In this document: positions 10,981 through 21,200 of the stretch, one piece after another
Numbering within the stretch: position 1 is the stretch's first letter
Layout of the letters: each line of letters starts with the position of its first letter
Origin: Setophaga petechia
Taxonomy: Eukaryota > Chordata > Aves > Passeriformes > Parulidae
Direction of reading: 5' to 3'
Assembly: GCA_024362935.1 (NCBI GenBank)
Contig: JANCRA010000028.1
Coordinates: forward strand, 8,490,476 to 8,554,475
Length of the DNA stretch: 64,000 nt
Translations under genes and position numbers: made by a program
The notes under the pieces: model-generated
The model's database searches: none
Seen by the model: the letters and a program-made list of their open reading frames with translations, nothing else
Told to the model about the DNA's origin: nothing

Positions 10981-13402
10981 GTGTCGCAGGAGCAGCAGGG
11001 CCCTCCCCATGTCCCTCCCCATGCCCCCCCGGTGTCCCCAGCCCCACCAGGCGCTCGCTGCCCTCCCAGAGCGCCCGTGCCAGGCGGTCATCGCGCCCCG
11101 CCGGCCATGGCACCCGGGGCCCGCTGTGGGTGAAGTAGCGGCCGCTGAGGGGCTCGAGGCCGTCCCGCGTGGCACAGTCCAGCACGGCCTGAGCGCCCTC
11201 GGCCGCCTCCAGGAACAGCAGCCAGGCCAGAGGCACCAGCAGCGCCTGCAGCCACAGTGGAGCGTGCCGGAACAGAGAGGTGTTGACGAACCCTGCGGGA
11301 GAGTGGCACATATGGAGTGTCCTGTGTGACCCAGGAGATGTGGGATGTGCCCCTGAGTGTCCCAGGAAATGTGGGGTATCCCCCTGCGCGTCCCAGGAGA
11401 TGTGGGGTGTCCCCCTGCATGTCCCAGAGGATGGGCACATAAGGGAGATGCCACAGGCAGCACGGCTGTGACTGTCCCCACGCACTGCCATGCTTGTGCT
11501 GGCCGTGCAAGGCTGGGCTGTGTGGGTGTGCCCCAGGTGAGGACAGGTGCAAAGTGAAGGGAGAGGAGGGGGAAAAAAGGAAAGAGGAGGATAAAAAGGA
11601 AAGAGGAGAAAGGGACATGCAAAGGGACACATGTAAAAGGATATGCTGTATAAATAGATGTGTTGTGCAAAGGGACACTGTAAAGGGAACACACTGTATC
11701 GAGGAACATAAGGGGACAAGGTCCAAAGGGACATGGCAAGATAAGGGACACGCCATGAAAAGAGACACTGTGCACAGGGACACATAAAAAGGGCCACACC
11801 ATATAAAGGACATATGCAAAGGGCCGCACCATACAAAGGGCCACACCATACAAAGGGACACACCATGCAAGGGAGAGATGTTCCCTGTGCAGGAATTCCC
11901 TGTGAAAAACCTGCAAAGCAGGAGACCACCCCCACAGAGGGACACCACAGGACACAAAGGTGATGTGCAGCTCACAGACACCAAGGGAGGGTGGCTCCTA
12001 CCTGGGTGCACGGCATAGCAGGTGACCTGTGTGCCCTGCTCACGCGTGGCCAGCTCGCGGGCGTGCAGCACGTTGGCCAGTTTGCTGTCACAGTAGTCCT
12101 GGAAGGTGGAGAAGAGCCCCGAGGGCGGCCGGCCCAGGCGCTCGGGGCGCAGGCGGCCGGCGCAGTGGGCGCTGGAGGCCACGATCACCACCCGGCTGGG
12201 AGCGCAGCTCCGCAGCCGCTCCAGCAGCAGCTGGGTCAGCAGGAAATGGCCCAGATGGTTCACCTGGAATGGGAGGCTGAAGCCATCCTCTGTTGTGCCC
12301 CCGGCGCTCACACCTGCAGAGCGAGGAGGCAATGGCAGCCTGTGGTGGTGGTGCCTGTCCTGGGGGTGCACATGGGGTTTTTTGGGGTCCTGGCACTCAC
12401 CCGCATTGTTGATGAGGATGTGCAGCTGGGGCTCCTGGCGCAGGAAGGTGCTGGCAAAGGCTCTCACTGAGCGCAGGCTGGCCAGGTCCAGATGCATGAA
12501 CAGCACCTCGTTGTTCCCAGTCTCCTGTGGGCACAGTGGGGGCTGGGGCAGGGGCTGGGGCCATGCCCTGCCCTGGGTGGGGGCTGGAGCCGGCCAGGGA
12601 CAGGGGGATGCTCTGGGGACTGGATCCAGGCCAAGGGCCACAGTGTGCTGGGACCCTCCAGCATGGGAGGCTCTGCCCTCCCCATGGTACAGTGTGGCCA
12701 CCTTGGAGTGTCTATCTTGAGATGCCTGGAGATGTCTTATGGGGGTGTCTGAGGGGTTGTTCATGGGGTGTGCCATGGGGTACCCGGATGAACCCATGGG
12801 GGTGTTTTGGGGGTTAATCACGTGATGCTCAGAGATGTCCTGTTGTGTGTCTTGGGGGTCTCTTATGGGCATCCACTGAGGGGATGCCATGGCAGTGTCC
12901 TCAGGGTGCCCATGGAGGCACCTGGGCTGTTCATGTGATATCCAAGGATGTTCCAGGGGTACATTGGGGGTGTCCTGGAGTTGCCCGTTGGGTGTCAGGG
13001 GTACCCTGGAGGTGCCGTAGGGTTCGGGGATGTCCCGTGGGTGGGAATGCCGGGGGTTCCCGGGGGTGCCGGCGCTCACCCTGCGGATGCGGCTGGCGGC
13101 GGCCTCTCCCCGCCGGGCGCTGCGGGTCGCCAGGATAACGCGGGCCCCGCAGCGGGCGAGCTCCAGCGCCGTGGCCGCGCCGATGCCGCTGCTTCCCCCT
13201 GCGGAGCGGAGCGCGGGGCTGAGCGGGGCCCGGGGCCGCAGCGGGGCCCGTCCCGCCTCCCCGCCGGTCGCTCACCGGTGACGATGGCGGTGCGGCCGCG
13301 CAGCTCGGGGCGGGCGCGGGGCCGCGGGGCTGAGCGCAGCCCGTGCCGGAGCAGCGTGTACAGCGCCAGCAGCAGCCCCACGCCCAGCAGCGCCCACCCC
13401 AT
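10976..13402 (-). CDS. DHRS13: DHRS13, short-chain dehydrogenase/reductase
   Basis: A member of the short-chain dehydrogenase/reductase family, retinol-dehydrogenase-like; the substrate is not readable from sequence. Exons: 13276-13402, 13080-13198, 12401-12524, 12002-12313, 10976-11292; 999 nt, 332 residues (human about 377, so a shorter C-terminus). Residues 3-18 form a hydrophobic N-terminal membrane anchor. The Rossmann motif TGGSSGIG is at 42-49, split by intron 1; INNAG is at 120-124; the structural Asn is in VNHLG (142); the catalytic Ser is at 170/171 in VASSAH; and the YCDSK catalytic Tyr197/Lys201 pair is intact. The active site is therefore complete. The C-terminus, residues 229-332, holds a second hydrophobic stretch ([16 protein letters not shown]) and ends in a Gly-rich tail. 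The start was chosen because it begins directly at the anchor as in the family; an upstream in-frame ATG would add a GC-derived Gly/Arg-rich extension. Introns 1 and 3 are only 77 and 87 bp. Confidence 0.95.
11330..11435. repeat. 31-bp tandem repeat, 3.4 copies, in DHRS13 intron 4
   Basis: Units begin with CCCAGGAGATGTGGGGT at 11330, 11361, 11392 and 11423 (the last partial), an exact 31-bp period. This is a young minisatellite in the 709-bp intron 4. Confidence 0.85.
11560..11885. repeat. Purine-rich degenerate minisatellite in DHRS13 intron 4
   Basis: AAAGGGACACA-type words recur throughout. At 11785-11875 they resolve into about four copies of AAAGGGCCACACCATAC with a period near 20 bp. 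On the gene strand the intron is therefore pyrimidine-rich. Confidence 0.7.
12690..13060. repeat. Degenerate G/T-rich repeat in DHRS13 intron 2
   Basis: Irregular copies of words like ATGGGGGTGTCTTGGGGG and GGGTGTCCTGG fill most of the 555-bp intron 2. The pattern resembles the decayed minisatellites in the other DHRS13 and SEZ6 introns. Confidence 0.55.
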
Positions 13403-13625
13403 CCCGCCACAGCCGCCGCCGCCGTTCCGGGCAGCCCCGGGCCCGCCCCGCTCCGCTCCGCCCCGCCCCGCTCCCGCCTCCCCGCCCCGGCGGGACGGAC
13501 CCACGGGGCACGGGCTGCGCGGCTCCTGGCAGAAGGAGAGCTGGGTTCGTGGCGTGGTGCGAGCAGAGACGGAGAGAGGGTGAGTGCGGGGCCCCGATCA
13601 ATAGCCCGGGAGAGCGGTGCTGCCC
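13403..13625 (-). promoter_or_regulatory. DHRS13: DHRS13 promoter / 5' UTR, GC boxes
   Basis: Immediately upstream of the start codon is a very GC-rich stretch with closely spaced CCGCCCC/CCCCGCC boxes (about 13440-13490), which are Sp1-type sites. There is no TATA box. The island ends where CR1-derived sequence begins, leaving a compact promoter of roughly 200 bp. Confidence 0.65.
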
Positions 13626-13634
13626 CCAGGGGTG

Positions 13635-14100
13635 GGACATCACAGAACCTCGGGGTGGTTCCGGTGGGGAGCGACCATCGGAGGCCATCTAGTCCAGCCC
13701 CCCTACTCAGCGTCCTCTAGAGCACTGAGAGCTGTCTGGACAGCTGAGTATCTCCAGGGATAGGCAATCTGCCACCTTTTGGGGCTGCCTGCTCCAGGGC
13801 ACGGTAAAGAAGGTCTGTCTCATGTTCAGGTGTAACTGCCCTTGCTCCTGTTTCTGCCCTTGCCTCTCCTTCTATTGCTCAGCACCCCTGAGAAGAGCCT
13901 GGCTCCATCCCATCTGCTGACACACTCCCTTCATATCGATGTATTTGAGAATAAGACCTCTTCAGTCTGCTCTTCTGCAGGCTAACCAGGCCCAGCTCCC
14001 CCATCTTTTCCTCATAAATGAGGTGTGCCACTGTCCTGACCTTCCAGGACATGTTCAGGCTATGTCTCTCCTGTCCTGACGAGTCCAGAACTGGAAACAT
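13635..14100 (-). mobile_element. CR1-type LINE fragment, 3' part, reverse orientation
   Basis: The plus strand reads as the reverse complement of a CR1 3' end. Recognisable words in the expected order are CATCTAGTCCAGCCCCCCT, CTGCTCCAGGGCA, GAGAAGAGCCTGGCTCCATC, CTCTTCTGCAGGCTAACCAG and AGTCCAGAACTGGAAA. The copy is diverged and 5'-truncated, with no coding capacity. Confidence 0.85.
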
Positions 14101-14104
14101 TTGA

Positions 14105-14212
14105 GGTGAAGTTGGGCCACGATGAGTTGAAGATGTCCCAGCACATTGCAGGGGCTGGATTTGATGACCTTCAAGAGTCCCTCCTACCACAACCAATTCC
14201 ATGATTCAATCA
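14105..14212 (+). mobile_element. CR1 3'-end fragment, forward orientation
   Basis: GGGGCTGGATTTGATGACC, TTCAAGAGTCCCTCCTACC and TTCCATGATTCAAT follow the CR1 3'-terminal pattern (GATGATCTT..AAGGTCCCTTCC..ATTCTATGATTC) in sense orientation. It abuts the oppositely oriented fragment on its left. Confidence 0.75.
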
Positions 14213-14369
14213 CCTTCCAGTCCTCACCCTGTTCCCACATCCCCGGCAGGACACCAGGGTCCTTCCATCCCACCCCAGCCTTGACTCCCAGCTCAGGCTC
14301 CTCTGCAGTCAGACACTCTGGGGAAGCTCCAGGTTGTGGTGACACGAGTGAAGACAGACAATCGAGAAA

Positions 14370-15203
14370 ACAGAATGTGAAGTATTTTTTTTTTATATAC
14401 AGAATACAGGAAAGTTTCTGTAAAGTCTAAAACGTTACAATTACTATGTACAGTGGAACTAGCTGTTCTGCTGCGGGGAGGTGGCAGAGAAACAAAAGAG
14501 ACAGACAGGTTACGACAAAGGATCTGCTACAATAGACAATTTGAGGAACGTCATACCACATGTAGCACTGTACACAGCTTTAAAACATTGAAAAATGCCA
14601 TCACTGATGTATTTACACAGAATCCAACACTTTTCCTTATCTGAAATAAAAAATAGGATGGACACCAGGAAAAGAACTCATTTCTCACTGCCCATAATAC
14701 ACAGTAGCTACTTGTAGTGCAACCATAGCAGGGAGGGATGGGAAAAATAACTGTGGGAAGAAGAGCGCTTCTTTACATTAAATAAAACAATGATATTGTA
14801 TAGATTTGCTGTATGAAAACTGTATTTCTCTTTTAATATAAAACTATTGTCACTGGCACAAAATAGAACAAGTTTCTGATTATTTTACAACTGCATGGGA
14901 ACTATCTGTCAGAGAGAGTCCTCGAGTCAGACAGCGGTCACCCCTCGCTCTGACGCGTCCTGCTCTCACTGCAGTTTTCCTTTTAAAATGAAATGTATAG
15001 TACAAATATATGTGCAAATGCCCCTAAAACTTGAGCAAAAAAGAAAAATTAAAAAAAGTTAAACGTTCTTCATTTCATGCAAACGGCGTGTGAACAGTCT
15101 CTGGGCTGACACAGAAAAATCCCACCTCGGTTTGTACATTTTTGCATTGTAAAGAGTCTGAGGGCGTTTTCCTTGCTCCAAAAAGCTCTCTTCCTAAAAA
15201 TTC
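14370..15203 (-). other. PHF12: PHF12 3' UTR (probable extent)
   Basis: An AT-rich, repeat-free stretch follows the PHF12 stop codon. No canonical AATAAA is present on the gene strand. Candidate signals are an ATTAAA at 14837-14832 and a variant TATAAA at 14397-14392 just before the sequence becomes ordinary intergenic DNA. The 3' end near 14370 is inferred from composition and is uncertain. Confidence 0.5.
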
Positions 15204-18200
15204 CTAGGGAACTGAGTTGGACCGCAGCACGGGCACCTGGTGGGGTTTCAGAGAAAGCTTCTCCTCCAAGTCCATATCTTGTACTAAGGCAGTGTCCCCC
15301 TTGGGCTGTTTGGTCGCAAATTCGGTGATGCTGAAAACGAACTGCAGGCAGCCCAGCTTGATGTAACTGCCGTGGTGGAGCAGGGCCGTGCCCTCCCAGC
15401 CAGCCCCGCTGCCCCCGATCAAACTGGAGCTGCTGGCTTTGCAGTTACAGGGTTTTCGATGCTGCCCTTGTGCCTGTGAATTCATCACAGCAGCTTCTTC
15501 GTGCGCCTCCTCTTCCTGTTTTCTGCTTTTATGTCGTTCTGGAAAAGAATAATAAAAAAAAATTGTAAGGTTTGCGCAGGTCAGCAGCAGCTTGTTTTCA
15601 TCAGAAGGGGTTACTGCTGAGGTGCCTCATGGATAAGATCCTCCAGCCATGAGGGATTTCAGTCTGCAGTGAGCAGCTGATCAAAGGGAAATGGGAATCT
15701 CCTCACAGCCCTGGAGAGGTTGAGGCATTTACATATCTATTTTGGCAGCCCAAAAAGAGGAAGCTGATCAGGTGGAGAGCAGGAGTGAGCCATGCAAGGA
15801 CAGAACGCCTGCAGCACAGCCCAGATCTTCTCACAGCCTGGGAATGGAGAACATTCACAGGGAAATGCCTTAGGCCTGTTCTAAACTGGCTGCTCATTGG
15901 GACCTGGAGCTTGGTAACTTCTGCCCTGGAGGCTGGAGTAGGGTTTAGGTCAGGGCACAGAGCTCCCCAGGCTGCAGAGCAAGGTCTTGTGTAACCCCAG
16001 CTGAGGGCTGTGCCAAGGCTCCCCTTTGTGCAAGGGGTGCAGCAGCCTGTGCAGAACAAGGGGCACCAACAAGGAATTGGTTTCCACCTGCCCCTGCCCC
16101 CTCTCAATTAACTCCCTGTGGTGGTGGTACAACACTCACTTATCACACTCTGCACTTTGGCAACAATACTGCTGGGAGGAGTGGGTGTCATCTTCTCCGA
16201 GAAGTCACACGAATACAGAACATTGTCCACGGTCGTCCCATGCTCACTGTAGTTCAACAGCTCGTAATGCTTTGTATTCTGGAAAGAAAGGGAAGAGAAG
16301 GGAATCAAGACATGAATTCATAGAATGGTTTGGGTTGGAAGGGACCTTAAAGACCATCTTGTTTCAGTCCCGTGCCATGGGCAGGGACACTTTCTACTAG
16401 AGGAGGTTGCTCCAAGCCCCATTCACCCTGGCTTTGAACACTGGTTTGGAGCATGCACACCTTCTCTGAGCAACCTGTGCCAGGGCCTCACCAGCCTCAC
16501 AGGGAAACATTTCTTCCTAATATCCAATCTAACCCCACTCTCTGTTAGTGAGAAGTGCTTCTGCCCATACACAGCTCTTTGGAACACTGAAACACAACCC
16601 CTTCTCCTTGTTGCCAGTAATGGCCAAGTAAGAGGTGGTGAATATCCCTCAGCTTCAGAGACCACCAACCTGATCCCCTGCCCCCAGAACAACCAGCCTT
16701 CCTGCAGGAGCTGCTTTCTGGCAGAGAAGGAGGGCCAAAGCAAAGTGGGTTTTACCTACTGCACTTGAACCAACACATCTTTTGGGAACAGGATATTCAA
16801 GCTGATGCTCACAAAAGCGAGCATTTTACAGGGACACCTGAGGCAAACTTGGCTTGAGACCTGTGCCTAGCAGGAAGAGATGAGCTTTGGAAAGCAGGCA
16901 CAAGATGGCAAGAGGGATGCCACGTGCTGCAGCAGCCTCAGGACAGAGGCAGTCTGGGATTCACAGGCCTTGTGCAGGCTGAAATGCCAGCAGACATTAC
17001 CGTGACATGCAGCGTTACACAAGCGGCGTCACGCTCAGCTGAGCTTTGTGGAGGATGTTGACAGAGCAGAGAAGATTTCAGGTTAGCTCACAGAAATCAT
17101 CTGAGAGCTCAAGACCTCGTCCCTCAGGGACTACAAGGCTTTAATCAAGTTACAAAAACTCCACATGCACATGGGAGTAGGTTTTGAAGTAACCTGCTCG
17201 ACTGCAGAAGGAGAACGTGCAGAGAGAGCTCCAGGAATGGGAATTCTCCCTCTCCAGAGTGACCACAGCCATAGGAGGGTCAAAGGTCAGTGCCTGGAGC
17301 CTGATTTATGTCAGACCACTGTGAGGAGATGCTTCCACACAGATTTATGGTCAGGATCCCATAACTGAGTGTGTTTGGTAGCTTGCAGGGCACTGGCGGA
17401 ATGGCCAGAGCTGCCTGTGGGTTAATCCTGGATCCTGCTCGGGAGCTGGTTGACAAATGGTGACATAAAAGACTCGATCTTGCTTCGAAGACTGTTTCCA
17501 TGCTAAGAGGCATCTCCAGCAGTGCTGTTACTGGCAGGCCTGCTGGTCTGTTTACTTCAAGAACAAACTAATCTCTGGGCTGCAGCTAAGTAGAAACTGT
17601 AGGTTTCTGTTTATGCTGTGAGCTTAACTGAAGTTTTAGCTAAATAAATAATTTATAGAGAACTGCAGATGCTATGAATGCTTTGCTCCTCCATCACACT
17701 TGAAAACAAGGGATTCAGAGCAGTTTCCTGGTTTGTTCCAGCTGAGGTTTGATGTTGACACATGAAGTTTAGCTTTTATTAACAACACATTCAGATCAAA
17801 AAGTATCAGATCATGTCTATGTCCTTTTCTTTCCCTAGACACCAGCAGTGACAGTGCTGACTTGTGGCCAGTCCTTGCCCACAGGCAGTCAGAGAAATCC
17901 TGCTGGCAGAGCTCTGTGCTTCAGAAAAGGGTTTGACAAAAAATGCTGACACAGCCTCCACTGGAGTAAAACCCAGCTCTTACTTTGTAGTCCACAAAAG
18001 GAGCACCACACAAAGACAACCTGCTGCCTGCATCTCCAGCTCCCACTGCCATGCACACCAAAAAATAAAAATAATAATAATGAAAAAAGGAAAAATCACT
18101 CAGGCACTCACCTCATCATAGAATATGCAGGCATGTTTGCCAGACACATAGTTACAGTGACCATAGCTTGTAAGGCACACATCCATATCAGCTCCTGTCA

Positions 18201-21200
18201 TGGGGGAGGACAAAACAGGCCCAGTTCATATTGGAAAAAAAAACTTAACTGTCAGGCAGCAGAGAACAACAGACAGAATTAAAGTTCAATTAGCAAAACA
18301 ACAGGGGAGCAACTGCTTTTGTCCTGCTCCCAGGACTGCATGAATAATGCTTGGGTAAGCCACCAACAAAGTTTCAGTGGGGGAAGGGAGCCAGCAGCTC
18401 CACAAAGGTTGAAGAGCATTTCACTGCTCCTGGGTCTACCCAGAGCACCAGAAGAATCTAAGCAACAAGAAACAAAACCTGCAAGCAAACCATAACTCTC
18501 CTCTCCATCAGTCAGGCACTAAACCTCCAAGACAGCTGTTCTAGTTCTGACAGCAGGTGACAGAGCTGCCACCCACACAGATTCAGGCAGATGGGGGATT
18601 TCCACACTTCTTGGTAGTGCAGAATCCCAGTTACAAGCAGCCACAGTGACTCCGTTTCCTTTGACACCCACTTGGCAAAGACCTTAGGGAGGGTTCAGGG
18701 AGAACTACCCTGATTCTGAAAGGTCAGGGCAGGAAAAAGCTACTCACCTGTCCCAATGTAGAGGGTTCGATAGCACATATTGACTGCACCCCCCAAGCCC
18801 ATCAGAGGATAGAACACCGCCCGGGCTTGCACTTCCTTTCTTTGCGCTGCAAGATAAAAAGAAATTACTTGAACAATGTTATCAGCTGGGAAAGCTGCTT
18901 GACCCCAGCGTCCCTAGCTCAGAAAGCACAGACCTTAAGGAGGATGCAGTCAGCTTTGGCCTAAGCACCAGTTCCCAACCCTCTAGGAATGTTTGTGCAT
19001 GAAACCTCTTTTTGCCAGTCAGAGAAAATTGCTTTCTCATAACCCACACAAGCCATGCAAATGGAGAGCATTAACACTGAGTGTGCACAATGGAGCCACG
19101 CTGAGGAGCACACAAGCCTTCTACCCCTGGCTTCTTTCTTAATCTCTTCTACTCTGGGTAATCAAAGAGCCCAGTCTTTGCTCTCCAAGTGCCACTTAAA
19201 AAGAATTGGTGCTGGTGAATTCACCAACTTAACAGTGGTGATTTCATTTCTAGTGACGCTGCAGGAAAAACACCTGGGCTGAATGGGGCTTAGCAGGGAC
19301 AAACCCAGCTCCCAGGACAGGATGATTGACTGAGTGGACTCTTTTACCCTCAGGTCAGCCCCTATGGCTCACTTGACAATGGCTAGTCCAGGGCTGAGCC
19401 TCCAGAGCAGCTCCAAGTTCAAATCACACACTCACATGCCCACATTAACTGGACAGAAAATCTTCTGTGGAACAGATATTGAACTCCACTGGGCCACACA
19501 GGCCTAGCCAGGATTTCAGCACTGTCTTTTGGAGGAAAATCCCTTATACACTGAGCTTAAGCCTCTCCTGATACCACATCTGCAGGAGGACAGTGTTATA
19601 CCAAGAGGGTGAAATCAAAGAACAGAACATGAGGATTGTGAAAGACTGCAGAGGTACCTACTGCAAGAACAGTGGCCACACCAAGTGGCATCACAAGTTC
19701 CACCTCTGCCTGGCTGCCCTGCATGAATCCTTTCAGCTGCCTGGCTCTGCAGGGCTCACTAAAGGCTTTGGGTCTAACATTTCAGCAGCAATGCTAAGCA
19801 GCCAGTTGGATGCATCATTCCTGCCCAAAAAGGGTGATGGGTTAAGACAGCACCAATCTGCCTTGAGAAAGGCAGACTGCTGAAGAATTCCAGAGCAGGA
19901 AGGCAGCTCATACCACAGCCTGCTGCTGTGTCCTGCAGCAGCCATCACAAGAAGACTGACAAAGCATTTAGGGAATGCTGTGATGCTAAAGCAGGCAAGC
20001 ACAGAGCTTCAGAAAAAGATTACTGACTGACTTCCAAAGATCTTATCTGGGATATTTACCCCCAGGCCTAGCAGAGAGGGAGCAGAGAACTGCTTCCCTT
20101 AGTTAGTGCTTGAAAGCAGATTAAACTGACTGGCTGCATGCAGAGGAACACAGTTCACCCTGCAGCTTTAGGTGATACCAGTGGTAATAAACAAAGCCAA
20201 ATTTGGGAATATGGAGATTTCCAGGAGAAACTCCAGTTGCTTTCCATTACTGGCATTAGTCACATGTAGTGGTTTCAGCTTGACAGTGACATTCTGAACA
20301 GGCAATGACAATGTCACACATATATTCTGTGCTCCACTTCCTCCTGTTCTTGTATCTCTCCAGAAAGAGAGAGCAGGAATTTACAGATTTCTCTTGCCCA
20401 TCTCAAAGGTAAAAGTGCAAAGAAAAGCCACCAAGAACCTGAGATGAACCTTCCTATCTCTTGCTAATTCTAAGATGAATAAAACACAACTTCACTACAC
20501 ATTTCCAACAGAAAATCTGAAGGTACTGTAAGTATTCACACTGCTCAAATTTGTAAATAATTAAGTAGAGGATCCTGATGGAGTTTCTGGTCAGTGGATA
20601 TCCAGAGCAGGAGGATGTGAAGAAAGAAAAGTGAAAGGCAGCATCAGATACCAGGAGAAGAGGGAAATCTCCTTCAAGGAATGGACAGTGGCAAATCTAT
20701 GGCTCAACATAACCCAGCTATTCTAGGGCTGCTCTTACCTTCAATGTGGTTTCCCACAGGAGATTGCTGATGGGAATTGACACTGCTTGCTAGAGACTGA
20801 GCTTTGGGAGGAAAGAGCTGATGTATTCTCTGCAAGGCCAGAAACTTGATCAGCTGCTCATCCAGCATATTTATCTCAATCTCTGTTAATAAACAAAAAG
20901 CAATTAGTAAGTTATTCAGGGAAAGAGTGCAATCTGAGCTGCAGTGGATTTAGCTGTCCCACTTACAACCCTGCTGTTTGCTTCAACAGCCAAGACTTGA
21001 CCAATCCTGCAATATCAAGACTCCTACACATAGGTGAGCTATTACTTCACATCACCTCCTGTGAGAAGAGGGTGAGGACGGTGCCAGCCACAGCCGAAGA
21101 GCTCCAACTGAGGCATCAAGCAGAGGTTTGGGGCAACTAGGGTTGATAAAAGCTGAAAATCTGCTGTTTTGGCCCAGAATCAAGAGGTCAGTAGAGATGG

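Noticed and set aside
10360..11955. A 531-codon minus-strand open frame joining DHRS13 and FLOT2 sequence
   Set aside because: It reads DHRS13 intron 4 and exon 5 and FLOT2 exon 1 in the wrong frames. The translation is compositional.
11088..13079. A 663-codon minus-strand open frame
   Set aside because: It is DHRS13 exons 3 and 4 read through introns 2-4, which happen to be stop-free in that frame. The intronic parts are low-complexity repeat translations.
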